From Spisula solida (taxonomy: Eukaryota > Mollusca > Bivalvia > Venerida > Mactridae): DNA of 64,000 bases. Below, one piece after another: positions 24,001-39,000 of the stretch. Under the pieces are notes generated by a model. The model was not told where the DNA came from. It ran no database searches and worked only from the letters and a program-made list of their open reading frames with translations. The DNA lies in the NCBI GenBank assembly GCA_947247005.1, contig OX365944.1, positions 59,316,096 through 59,380,095 on the forward strand, written 5' to 3'. A program made the translations under genes and the position numbers. Within the stretch, counting starts at the first letter, position 1. Every line of letters begins with the position of its first letter.

Positions 24001-27000
24001 GGTCACTGGGGTGGACTCAATAAAAACAAAAAAACGGAAATATTGAGGAAATCACCAACATATGTCGAATTTACCGTTGTGTAGAAACATAATAATGCGG
24101 TAAAATTAAAGAACGAAAAAGTTGGAACAGATTGACCTGGTTGACACATGTTCACTTCAGTGAATGTATACGTGTAAGCCGAAAAACGAATCGTTGGCAT
24201 ATTTAAATGTCAAAATGACTACATGCTTGTCCGAATGTTCCGAATGATGCACGTGATTTCCTTTTTGTAACAACGATTTTCATTGGTTGATTTCATTGGG
24301 GTTTCCCAGGACTTGGTTACCAGCGTACAAACGATGTATACTACGCCAATGAAAACGACCGTTATAAAATACGTTCGAAATACCCGTCAGACACACTAAA
24401 AACCACTACAGCCGTCCCTACAGCGTTTCACGCCCTCGAAAAATAAAATCAAAGTTTAAACAATGAATTATATCGTACGAAGGTAAATTTAAGCATGTTT
24501 TCGAATGCTTTCGATTCACAAAGATGTTTTTGATCACCCACAGCTTTAAATAGATGATTAATGCCGTAAATGCTTTAAATTATGAAAAAAACAAAATACA
24601 CCCAGTGACTGTACGATCACTTTTTCGGGAAATACACCTTGTATAAGAATTCTAAATTTAACCACGCATGTTAATTAAATGTATATGACACTCTATATTA
24701 ACGTATGTAAAAGGTGTAAATATGCTGCCGCTTAACAATGTTACCGCGTTAAGCGTAAAACGCACTAGTCAAATTCTACCCTGCTTTATGTAAGCCCTCA
24801 TAATTTGCGTATCTATTATCCGATTTTAAATATTTAAAGCTTGTAATGAAGCAGAGATATTTGCCTGTCTATTAATACAACATTCATCACGATACCCTAG
24901 TTATTAAATCCACGGCGACGAGTAAGAATCCGTTCCGCGTAAAAGTAAGTTTAAAATATCCCGTTTTTTACCAAATAAAAATTCAATCAACGGTCGAAAA
25001 TCATCAAACATTAATCTAATTTTCGATCGATTTTGTTCATTAAAGCTTGTTTTAAAAGCTTATACTGTAAGGTTTTATAAAATGTAAAACTTATTTTTAA
25101 AGCATTTGCGAGTTGTCGACCGCCAACGAAATAAAACAGAACGGACGTATTCATAATAATGTTTGATGTAAACGACGCCGACCATTGATCATCTTTTGTG
25201 GCGATTTTTTCAAAGGCTAGCATCATGGTTCGTAATTTAATGCAACCAATACCTCTCAAAATGCATTTAATAGCAGGTTATATTGTAAATAATCGCCATT
25301 TTATAATTAACATTCGGCAATAAGTCCGCAAGTTCAATACAGCTACCAAAAAAAATAGTCCCGCATCGTGACAAAAATCACTATTTTTGACTCCATTTTG
25401 TAAAGACAGAACCAATAGAAACCAGAAAAAAGTACAACCAGTACCTCAAAACGTATTTAATCTCACAATTTAAACAAGTTTCAATCAAAAATATGTTTTC
25501 AATTAGCGCATGGAAGGTGTGCAGGTGCCCGTTTCACACGCGTTTCGACTTGATTCCGCCATTTTGAAAATTTATTTGCAATAATTAGTACATAAATGCA
25601 CGAAGTTTAATCAACTCGTTGGCGGTCGACAACTCACAAATGCTTTATAAATAAGTTTTACATTTTATAAAACCTTAAAGTATTAGCTTTTAAAACAAGT
25701 TTTAATGAACAAAATCGATCGAAAATTAAATTCATATTTGATGATTTTCGACCGTTGGTTGTATTTTTATTTGGTAAAAAAAGAGGTATTTTAAACTTAC
25801 TTTTACGCGGAACTGATTCTTACTCGTCGCCGAGGAATTAATAATTAGGGCATCGTGATGAATGTTGTATTAAAAGACAGACATATATCTCTGCTTCATT
25901 ACAAGCTTTAAATATTTAAAATCGGATAACAGATACGAAAATTATGAGGTCTTACATAAAGCAGGGTAGAATTTGACTAGTGCGTTTTACGCTTAACGCG
26001 GTAACATTGTTAATAGGCCGGTCGATATGTGTAAGCGGCAGCATATTTACGTTAATATTGAGTGTCATATACATTTAATTAACATGCGTGATTTAACAAA
26101 AAAAAATTTTTTTTAAATTCTTTTTAGGTTCTGTTTATTAATGATACAGTTACCTGTGATCAATACTTGGTTAGATTAGAAAGTCAAGATATACAAAAAA
26201 ATTAGCCCAATCTGTGAGGCAGCACCTTTAATATATCATAATTATGTGTTAGTTCTCCTAAAAATGATGTTAATTCCTGCATCAAGGTGGTTCACCTTAA
26301 CAAACTAAAACCATACAGGAACAGAGATACCTTAAATAAACGTGCCATTCATATCCGTTTTTACTATTTTCTCCAATGTAAAAAAATCTAACAGAAATTT
26401 TGCAAATTTCATCACAAAAAATGTTACCATAGCAATTAAATGTGTATTAAATGTTGATTACGTTTTTAGTGTTGTTGTTTTTGTTGTTGTGTTTTGTTTT
26501 GAAGATTAGGATAGAGTGATCATAATCAGTCATGTTTCATTTACAGTGGATGGGAAATCCAGTAGTCTCGGGCTGCCAAACAGAAGTGATCATTTCTTGC
26601 ACAGAAATAAAGTTCCAACATAACCAAAGACAGTCCAGGAATGGCTGTATTCATTTCTTAGAGATCTGTATAGACAGGTGGTCTCTCTTACCAGCAAGCT
26701 AATTAAGTTGAATACCATTGCAAAAGATCTCACGGGAGATAAAATTGTTGGTCTTTGCAGACAGGTTTAGTAATTTTGTTTTTAGTTTGTAGGTGGTCTT
26801 TAACCCAGATTTGAATGTACGTTAAGTGATTTTAGGGTTACAAAATATCAAACCTTAATCTAGTTTGGTGAATTTAGGACCAAAGCATGTTTTTGTATAA
26901 GTTATATTATTTATAGTATATATTCATTATATTGTATTGAAAATTTAACGCGACTCTCGACCTTCTATTAGCATAGTTTAACAGCTAATATATTGTCTTT

Positions 27001-30000
27001 ATTTATAACCCCGCTTGTATGTTTTCATTATCGTGAAGTATCATCAGGATGCTCGAGGTGTCATACCAACACAAATCTAAACGACCGATAGTGCATGATT
27101 TGCTCGCGGAAACTGATATATCCAACGCAAGAACCTTGTAATATATTCATGCATAAAGGTCAGGATCACATTAATATCTCCATACTATAATAACTGCGTA
27201 GTAATATATGTATACAAGAAAACCGTTCTTACACCACTTTGATAAGATGAGTAATGTCCTTAATTATAAAGGAAACCACTAGACATGCACTCATATTAAA
27301 AACTATGTAAGTACTCAAGACAGTATATAATAGTACAAGGGTGTGACACAGTCTGCTGGCAACATAACCTGACTGGTACAAGTGATCTCATCTATGTAAC
27401 AAACCAGTCTATACCACTCCACACATGCTCATATTACATGATCTCATGTCAATCACCCACCTACATCAAACCCAAATCAAACATTAATGAAGCTCTTCAT
27501 TTACTTTGACAGCCTCATCACAGACAGGGACAGCGTCTGCTTCAAGTGCGAGATGTGTCTCAGGTTTGATCCCAAAGAGTGACATGCCAAAGTTGTAAAA
27601 ACAGTACTCGTATATCAAGCTTGCTTGACGCTCAGCATAGTCAGTCCCAGGTAATTGCTGATTCGCTCAAAGTTAGGGTAATTTGAATGGGTAGTCTCCA
27701 TATGGTTAGCCAGTGGGTCCCCCACGCGGTAAATGCTCCTCAGCAATACAGACAACCACCCCTTCACCATCAGAATATAAATGGGTTATACTATGTTTCT
27801 TTCTTTTTCAACATGCAGAAAAGTGGTAACTATCAGGACTTTTATCATGAGAGCAATTTGAATAGTGAGTACAATACAAAGGAGGGAATATTCCATGATG
27901 TGCATGTAATGTAACAGCAAGCTCTCCTCATTGACAGCCACAAGTGTTAAGATAAATAACCAATGGTGAGCCCACACAAGTACAGTACTGCAACTTGTCC
28001 AGGCAAACACCCTTGTTTTAGGGTTATATACATGCTGGCAGTTGTTAAGGAGTTTAGTGTTACTGAACACTAGGGTTATGACTGGTTAAGAGAGGACGGA
28101 TAACATATGGAGTGTCAGCAATACTATTTACTGAAGAAATCTGAGTGTTAGGGTTAACCAAAAGGCAAGTAAAAATACTTGATGCGGGCAGACAGACTGA
28201 AAATTGTCATCATAACTCTCAAATATCTTAACCAGACAACCTCAATCTAAGTCTAGCCAATTGTGAGTGGTCCAACAAAAATAGGCAGTTAGCGGATGTT
28301 AGTAAACTTTTCAGGGTAAAAAAGTATTTCAAAAGAATTTTTACAAAAATATCTTGAAATGAACAATATCACCTTCAAACCTAATACTGTAACACTCTTA
28401 TAAGATGGGGAATATCCAAGAAGTGTCAATTATAATTATTATAATAGACAGACATGAACCATTTTCATTTCTTCAAATTGGTGAGTTTGGGAATTGTTGA
28501 ATTCATTCATAATAAAAGCCAAAATAAACATATAAACAAATAACATTATTTATTTAAGGTACATACATAAATTGTCTAAATGCATCATGATGACATTACT
28601 ATTATTTACGAAATATATTTAGATTTCCTAAAACAAAACCTGTCTATAAATACACAGCAGAACCTAATGAATGAGATGTTTGTCATACCAACGAATACAC
28701 CAATATACGTGTAATTATATTACCATACAAACATACTACTCATACTTTTTGCAAAAATTCCCACAATGCACATTGTTTTTGTAAAGGCAGACAGATAATA
28801 AAAACAAAAGAACAGACGCAATATTTATATTCTCCGGTCAACAACCTTGACAACCTTAACGACAACCTTAACGTTAAGTTCAATTCAAGAGACAAGAAAA
28901 CTAAAAATATTATTTACATACAAACTTTACAAGTTTGACATTAAAATTCACAAGAAATAAACAAATGTCACATATGTTTACGAAACTGCACTTCCGAGAC
29001 ACATAAATGTGTGATAATCATGTGATGTTTGAGTCAATGGAGGTTATTATAAACCTTGCATTTAATACAACTCACATAAAGAATGTGCAAATGAGAACCA
29101 TTTAATGTTGTCTGTAATTATCTAAGAAACTGTTAATGTTGTGATGGAATGTTTGATACAGGAAGCATGAGCTTGGCTTGAGTCACTTGATGTTTCAATA
29201 TGGCTTCTTATTGTATATTTGTTTGTTTACATTGGACTGGGACAGTCGTAAGTGCGTAGTTTATTCCCCTTTCAATATTCTAAGGAAGAGACAGTAACTG
29301 TTGTGTGATACATGGAATCCAGGTGCAACAGCCTAGCTCTTTCTGAATAGATTCCTTGGTTCTTTAACTTGCCCAGTGTACATCACAGATTCACGCAAGA
29401 CTATCTCTGGGTCACCAACCAGTTCATTTCTAGTCAGGTGGAAAAACATTTCTGACATAATACCATGTGTCCAGGACGAGAATTGAACCAGGGACCTCTC
29501 AATGATGTTGCACATCAACAGAGACCAAATAAAATCCCCATCATACTGTATAAGTGGTTATTTTCGCGTGTCGAAAAGTTCGCGAATCCATCATTCCAGG
29601 CATTTCGCGTACATAAATCTTCGCGAAAATACGATTTTTCAAATAGCGTAATAACTACACGTCGTGAAAATCGCTAAGAAATGCTATTTCCTGGTATTAC
29701 CGTACCGGACAGATTGTCCTTTAATAATAAATTACCTTCATTAACGAGGGGATTAGTTTTGGTTTGACCTCGTATTTTATGCATATTGTGTGTATTTAAC
29801 ATGATATGTGATCAGATACGCTCACAAGAAATAATCTTTATGTATGAAATTAATATTACTGTTACTCATTGATATTGACTCAACTGAATATAACTGAATA
29901 AATCGTAAAAAACTTGTCACGTCTTTGTTTTGTGTTGGTGTTTTCTTGTATCATTGTATATAATAATTGTTCACACCTAGAACAATAGGCCCCCTTTCAC

Positions 30001-33000
30001 AGTTTATGATAAACTGCCATAGATCAATGTAGACACACGTCTTTCACCCGTCGTTTGTGCATGTGTGATCAACCAGCGTTTGGCATAGTTGATGTTTTCA
30101 AGGCAGATCGCTAAAACTTTGAAACTTTTAATGAAGACACACCAGAAACTCGATATAATCCGAAATGCATTCGTGCAGTGTTAACAAAGGAAGATAAATA
30201 GGACTGAATTAATCAATCATAATAAAGTATGTTTACACCGGTGACTCACCCGTGTGCGTATGTAAACTAGTCGTGACGGTTGAAATGTCAATACAATATT
30301 TATTTCACTGTAATTTTCTAAAGTATTCGTCATTTTACAGCTATGTTTTCTTTATTTTCATATCACACTCCATTTACATTTCCTATATTGGTTTGTATAA
30401 TACGAACAAGCATCGTAAGTGGTGAAATCATAGTTGATCGTACATAAACACCGTTTAATGATGGCAGATATTTACGCGGGCGGAAAACTTCGCGAAAATG
30501 TGCCATTCGCGAAAAACGCGAAGATTTCCACGACGCGAACTTAACCACTTATACAGTACTAGCTTCAGTTAAGTTTTAATTTCAAATACTTGACATGTTT
30601 GCCTCCGTAACTAAGTGGTTAGAACGCTTGACCTCCAATGTAGCGACCCAGATTCAAATACGAGTGGAGGCCTCATATGCCTGCCATATTTCAAATACGG
30701 ATGGAGGCACTCATACATAGGCCATATTTCAGCAGAAAGCTGATTGGCAAATAAAGGCTATGCTCTGTATATTTGTTTATAAGCATTATGTCAAGAGCAA
30801 AATACCCGGACTGAAAGTATGAGAATTCCAGGGTGATGCACACACTGATACAGTACAGATGGGAAACATCATACAACCTTACATAAACATTATACAATAA
30901 ACATATTGCACATAACATGCCAACAGGAAGTAAACTATGCTAGAAGGAACATAATGTTTGCAGGTTCTGATAGAGAACAGCCTGTAATAGTGGCAGATTT
31001 AATCCTGACCCTAGAATACCAGAGTCACATGATTTCCATCACAGCCAACATCTTGATATTGTCGATACCAATGGCTGCCGTCAAAGAACTTGTAACTGAA
31101 ACTAGGTCTTTTAGCCTTTAGACAGCTGGAACAGCGGCTGTAGGCGGTGAAGTTCATTTTCTTGTTTGGTTATGTGTTGAGCATTATGCAGAGTAATTGA
31201 GGCATGTAATGTTTTTATATTTTCACTGTTTGGCTGTTTAAGTTGAGTGCTGCCTTCCCTGTCCGATTACCTATTACCGGTATCTTCTTGCAGCTGATCA
31301 GAAATACAGGGAATTGTATGTTTTAAACATAAGGCATAATGTGCTACCCTGACTCCTAAGAGACCCATTAAATGTGATAAAGACAGTAAAAGATAAGAAA
31401 CTTGATATAAGTGCCTTGAATCACCAACACACAGGTGAAACATTAGAACAGTATCTAAGGACCAAAACAAAAATCTCATTTATGTTTTTCTGCTGTGAAT
31501 GAATATTAAAGCTGCTTGCCACTATAAGATTGTAGTGGGTTTGCTTGTTAACTCAGACACAGTGTTGAGTGTGTGATCATTCAGCTCCTCAATATCCCTG
31601 CCATACTGATCAGTCAGCTCTGACTTATTAAAGGGAAGAGACAGTCTGATGATATAAGGAATCTGGATATGATACCCTAACTATTTCCAAATGAACTCTT
31701 CTTTCTTTAACCTGCCCGGTGTACAGAACAGATACATGTGGATAAGTGTATAGTGACCTGAAACCTAGCATAATTTTTAATTACTTGACACTGGTCGAAA
31801 ACCAGGAGGAGGTCAGCCAATCAAATCATGCTTTACAAAATATTGACCAATAGGAGTCAAGCTTTTAAATCAACATCAGTATCCTACCTGGTTCCCAGAT
31901 AACTTGAAACCCGCCTGCTTCATTGCTGTAATCAGAGGTGAAGGTGAGGAGCAGAAAGTTGGTGGTTGAGATGATATCTGATGATAACATATCACCAGCG
32001 TAGGTGAAGAGAACCCTATCTTGTATGGTCGGACCATCGTACACTGTAAGTATGTCATACCCATCTTCAACATCAATCTGACTGAACTGTAAAACAAAAC
32101 ATAACAGAATGTTAAATAAGTTGATACAAGAAGCATGACAATTCCACAAAAAGTTTCTAAACAAGGGTCATAACTCTGCTGGAACCTGATTCATGCAAAA
32201 TACAAATACCAGATGACAATAATCATACACTGAAAGTTTTGTGACTATTTGTTAAAACCTTTGGATAAACATGTGACACACCTTGAAACACTTACAGTCC
32301 AGTAATGATATTGTGAGAGTGACATTGTCGTTTATGTGTACACAAAAGATTACAACCAGTGTCTGAACAGGTAGAGCGAATAAATTTTTTTCAGTATGTT
32401 AGTTAGAGCATTATTTTATAGCTGTCTGTTTAAGCCTATATAATTGGTTTTACACCGTAATAGTGGACTCAACTGCTGCGTCACTCTATTTTTACCCTGA
32501 CTGGGCATTACCTTATGAGCATTTAGTGAGGCTTATACCCAGATAATTAAGGTATGTTAAAAGATACATTCCAGAGAACCTACATCCTCATACATCAGTG
32601 GTTAGTCAAGTTCCCATACTACCCCCTGATTCAATACCCGTCATTCTGAGCGAAAAACCTAAAAATAGCTCATTTCGTAGATATCTGGTAATTCCGTCTA
32701 TCGTCCAATCAGAACGCTCGTTACTTTACGTGGGGAATTTTATAAACAAACTCGTGAGAAAATGTAAACATGGATTAAGTTATGGGTTTTAAATATTTAC
32801 AAACTTAATTGGTTAAAGTACATCTTAACTTAAATATAGTTTATAAAGCAGCCGTTAATATAATTACAGAGAGTACTGTACGAGCGGTTAGATATATCGT
32901 GATATGAAATCAGAGACCAAGGTTTTAGACGACGAGTGTCCATGGGCCTGAAGTCGTGTATCGAAATAGATCTATATATAGCTGTGTCAGACATGCAAAC

Positions 33001-36000
33001 GACGATAACAATAAGTCGCAGACATTAGATCTAATTTAATAATAAAAGTAAAACTGAGAATGTGTCCGTGAACTTCTAAAACGGAAGTAAAAACCATTTG
33101 TAAACAACGATGAACGGACAGGTGCCCTCTGAACTTTTTCGCCCTTGTCGTAATGTTCCGTGCCCAGCTGATTTGGATGTTAAGGTAATAAATAATCATT
33201 TTCTCGTTCAATTATTTTTTATAAGTGTTTTAATATTCTGAATAATATCTTATAATCGATACAAAAACATTTATTGTTTGTTAAAGCTCCATTTTGATTG
33301 GACGATGACAGGGAAACACCCGTCGTAATTGCTATAAATAGAAATGAACAAAATGGATTTGATTGGTTGATTTTCATTCACTGCGCTAGGATGTTTCGGA
33401 CGAAGAATACTCTGGTAAACGAGAATGGAGAACCTACAGAGAACCTCTCCCTAGCAACAACCTTTAGGAGATAAACACTGAGGCTTGTGTTGAGAGGTAG
33501 TTGTTTTAGATAAGTTTTGTAGGATATTCTTACTAACAAAATGAATACTGGTGTTGTTGTAGTTACAGAGAGACTGCTGTTCAACAGAGATTGTCATTGG
33601 AGATGTTGCTGTGTTATGCATAGGATTTAAACAAAATGTTTTATTTTGTTGAAACTACAGTGCAGTCACTAGCTTGGCCCTCCCTTGAGCAATAACATCT
33701 CTTTAGCAACATGATGGTTTCATTCTAAAAGGAATTATTTACTATAAATTTTACGTCTCCATAGCAACATACTCTGTCCAAAAACTTTGCTTTTCCGAAA
33801 GGGTGATGCTCAAGAGAGGTCGTATTTTTCAAATTGTGTGTTTAGAAGCAAATGGTGCTATACAGAGGTCTGAACTACTATACTACATTCAGATGAGCAT
33901 GAAGTTATAACATCACCATGGTTACATGTGTAAGCTGATACTTAATAGACACTTGTCATACAATCTGAAAGTAGCGTGTACAAAACTTTAGTTATAACAT
34001 AATAAAATGTAACATAAGATAGGTAGGCTATATCTCAGTACACTTGTTTTGTTGAATGTATCAAACTATGATATACCAGAGTATATAGTTTTATCCTGAA
34101 GTATTATGTTGGAGATGTACCCCACCCAGCTAATATTACAACATAATTGATGCAATTCAACATGATACTATAACACAATAGCCCACATACAGACCCAATG
34201 GTCAATGTTAAACTGCAGTAGCTTTGTTCTTTCATTTTATAAGATTTACGATAGTCTAACAACAAGCATACAATAGCCTGTCATATCAGAACAAAGGGAA
34301 ATTATAGATTTCTAAAGATATTTGATATTTTGTTTCACTGCAACTTTAACAAGGACAAATTGTTCTTGAATATTTCAAACTGCAAGTCTATTGAAGTAAA
34401 AGTGCTATACAAATATAGTCAAGTGTCTGTCCGCATACCCGTCTGTCAGTATGTCTGTACATCTGTCTGTAATTCATTGTAAAAGTTTAAGATTTGACAA
34501 ATGGCAATGAGTTTGACATGTTGGTCTGTGACATCAACGATGTTTTATTTATCTCCCTTTTATAAAATGACTTATATCTCCTTGACTTGTGCCTAAGGAC
34601 TTTATAGAGCTGACCTGTTGCAACGGGAGAAAATGTAAGTGGAAGAATCATAAAACATTTTAAAACTATTTACAAGGTTATCTCCCCTTTGACCTATAAT
34701 TAAAGCTTGATCTTCACTTAAAAAATCAGTCAATTTACATCTATATGCCATGATGTCCATCATCAGTGTATTATCCAATATAAATGAGTACAGAAGGCAA
34801 ACAATCAAATTACAGAATAAGACTTAATATGACACTGTTTCAAGGGAGATCACTCATGATAATTGATACAAAAAGCTGCACATGAGATGTGTACACACTC
34901 TAGCTCTGCATCACTTATCAGAATGGTGTTGGGAGCCAAGCATCAGAAAGTCAATGGTTTATTTGCAGTAAATATCATGCATATATTTGCTTTCTGAAGC
35001 ACTATATTCACCGCATGTATTCTAACCTGCAGACTGGAGCTCATGCACCCATTGATAGAAGCTACCAGCAACACAAACTATTCCCACATGGGAAAGGGCG
35101 TGTCTTTTAACCACATTAAAAATAATTTAAACAAAACATCATCACTTCCAACCATTATATTTTTAATTCAAATGCATTTTGAGCGCACAGAAGTAAACAG
35201 AAGTTATATATACTGGCAGATGCCATTTTGAAGGTTTTGCAAAAAATGTTTCTACTTTTTGTTAAGTTGATGTTTTAAAAGTTAAGAGCATTAAGAGATG
35301 GCATGGTTTTACAACTTGTGCTACAGCATCAAGCAAGAACAGATATAAATCTACTGGTAGGAAACATCTCATCGGTAGTTTAGAAAATTTGCAGCATGCT
35401 GAGTAAATACCGATGTTCATGGATTCCTTATCTGCGCTCCCATCCTGCAGAAATATTGATGCATGGCCGATAATGCGGATTGAAATAAATGATATTTTAT
35501 CAACTGTTTATACCTTATCAAAACTTTGAAATCATTTTGATAAATTTTGCAAATAAGTATTTACTATAACTTTCAGATTTTTCCACGGTGTTGGCAAATA
35601 TTAAAACAGGAGGGCCATTGGCCCTACAGCGCTCACCTGATGACTAGCAGTTTAGGCAGAATCAGTATTTGTTATGATATATGACCTTAATATTTTATTA
35701 GATTTTACAGTGAAACACTTTGTGGCCAGGTTTAATAAAGATGAGGTAAAAAAAGGTTTTCCTTTGATGTGACCTGGTGACCTAGTTCTTTACTCCAGAT
35801 AACCTAATTTCAAACTTGACCTAGAATCTACAGAGACAAACATTGTGACCAAGTTTTATAAATATTAGGTTAAAATTGTGACCTACAAGAGTGTTAACAA
35901 GGTTTTTCTTCAATGTGACCTGGTGACCTAGTTTTTAACCCAGATTACCAAGTTGCAACTTGACCTAGATTTCATAGAGACAAACATTGTGACCAAGTTT

Positions 36001-39000
36001 CATTAAGATTATGTCAAACATGTGACCTATATAATGTTAACCATGTTTTTCTTTGATGTGACCTGGTGACCTAGTTTTTAACCCAAAATGACCTGATTTC
36101 GAACTTGACTCAGATTTCACAGATACACACGTTGTGACAAAGTTTCATAAATATTAGGCAAAAAATGTGACCTCTAGAGTCTTAACAAGGTTTTCCTTCA
36201 ATGTGACCTGGTGATATAGTTTTTGACCCCAGATGACCCAGTTACAAACTTGACCTAGATTTCATAGAGACAAACATTGTGACCAAGTTTCATAAAGATT
36301 ATGTTAAAATTGTGACCTCTAAAGTGTTAACAAAGTTTTTCTTCAATGTGAACTGGTGACCTAGTTTTTGACCCATGATGACCTGATTTCGAACTTGACC
36401 TAGATTTTACAGATACACACATTGTTACTAAGTTCATAAATGTTAGGGAAAAAATGTGACCTCTAGAGTGTTAACAAGGTTTTACTTCAATGAGACCCGG
36501 TGACCTAGTTTTTGACCCCAGATGAACCAGTTATGAACTTGACCTAGATATCATAAAGACAAACATTAAACATTGTGACCAAGTTTCATAAAGATTAGGT
36601 TAAAATTGTGACTTCTAGAGTGTCAACAAAGTTTTTTTTTCAATGTGACCTAGTTTTTGACTCCAGATGACCCAATTACGAACTTGACCTAGATTTCATA
36701 GAGACAAACATTGTGATCAAGTTTAAAAAAGATTAAGTGAAAATTATGACCTCTAGAGTGTTAACAGTTCAATTGTTGACGGCGGACAGCAGACGGCGGT
36801 CGAGGGACAAAAGGGTGATCACAAAAATTTTTGATTTACAAGAATCTGGGATTACCTATCTCTGAGTACACTGTCTTCTTGATATCCTATAGTGTAACAG
36901 TTTACATATAGTTTGACCTGGTGACCTAGTTATCAACATCAGATGACCCGGTTCCCACCTTGACAAACATTTGAAGAACACCATTCAGATCAGGTATAAT
37001 GAAAATTGAAACAAGACATGTTTGTAAAACATGTATACCCTCATGGCAGCTTAATTGTCAGAAATGGTAAAGGTCACAGTGACCTTGACCTTTGACCTAC
37101 TGACCTAAAAATCAATGGGGTCATCTATTGTTGATAAGCAATATCCATGTAAAGTTTCAAGGTCAAAGGGAAAAGCGTTCTTGAGCTATTGAACAGAAAC
37201 AATTTGGTCTACCAACATGTGCCAAGCAATATACCCCGTCATCAAAGATGGCCCGAGCATAGAAAAGTCATAGGTCTTGCATGTTGTCTCTGCAGGGTAA
37301 GGAAGGGATATTACAGAAGAACGTTCAGCTTTTGACAGCTGGGCTTTCAGCAGATGAGTTAATTTTCTCGTTTAGTTGTGTGTTTGGCATTGTCCCGCAT
37401 AATTTTGTGGTCCGAGTTGTGTTACAGATAAGTGCTGCCTTCCCTGTCTGATCTATTGTGTGACTAGGACTGGTGATCTAGTTTTTTACCCTAGAAAACG
37501 GCAGTTTAAAATGTAAAGACATCTAAGGCTGTACAGAACATGATGATTATTATGATAAAATATCTTTTTTTGCACAACTCAGACCAAACGTTTGTAAATT
37601 TGCATAGCTTAGATTTCCCCATACTGTATACATTATACTTGGGAGAATAAAAATAATTTTGTTGAAAATTGAGTTGATAATGATAAAAGAGGCATCTTCC
37701 CAACATAATTAAAACATTGACATATCAGACCAGTGAACAGAGATGTATAGAAAACATGATTAGAAAATCAATTAGTAACAACAGTAGGTGCTTTCTTGTA
37801 TTATAATTGAAATTTAGTATTCAGATCATGAAGGCTGTATACAAGCTTTGATTACACAAAGTTTCACCAAACAATACAACCTAATAGTGTTCTAATGTAA
37901 CCAAATACTATTTTTGTTAACAAACGATACATTCAGGGATTGCATGAGATTGATTTGGGATAAAGTCATAATGGACTGAAGCACCTTCTGTTTCTCATGA
38001 TGTTGAAAAGGTTTTAAAAATTCACACCAAGTTGCCAACCAAGAAGATATCCCACACCTACCCAACCCAAGGTTTAACATCACAAATAGTTGAAAAGTCA
38101 AGTCAGATGTATATACCCAAGTTTCATGAGAATCTATGCACTCCAAACTTGTGGACCCATTTTAGTTGCCTAAGTTTTTGCCACGGAGACCCTCTCAACG
38201 ACAAGGGCATTACCATAATACAAAATGCGCTTTAGTAGCTAAGTAGCATCAGGCCGAATTATGAAATAATATTTGTCAAAATATCTTAATTGCTCTCAAA
38301 TTATTTGATGTCGACTACATTGATTAATATGAAAAACACAAGGTAACAGCATCTAAATCTCATAATAAGCAATAATCCTTGTCTTTCTTATACCTAATAA
38401 TTGTTCTTTGAAGGTGAAAGTTATGTATAGTGGGAGTGATATCAACATCAGAATACACTACATGACAAGTTTTAACTTCAAAGTAAATATAAACATGACA
38501 AATTACATACATTAGAAACACATTTATTCACATAAATACTAATTACTCTAACATACTACTGGCCACACCTACTTGTCCAGACCGCAGAGCATATACAACA
38601 CAGCATTTAATTAATCAATTAAACGCAAACCATTTTCCAAATTATTATGTTGTTTAATTGGGTTTAATAACGTTTCTCAATAACTTTTCAGTCATATATA
38701 TACAGCGGCTGATTCCCTTAACCTGAGTTTAACCTGGATTTATCCTATAAACCAGTACTAACTTGTCCGTCCAAAGGAACCGAACCAAAGAATCAGCAGC
38801 TATATATGATCAGGCTTTCAGAAGCATCCAAATTGACAGCATAAATGGCTTTAAAAGACACCTTTGTCTTCAAATTCTAAAGGGGTTAAAAAGACTGTTA
38901 CAGATAATTTATGATGTTAAATATGTGGTAAATTTGGTTCACAGAACTCATTGGCTCACATGATCATTCTACAACAATCCAGAATTAATATTTAATTAAA

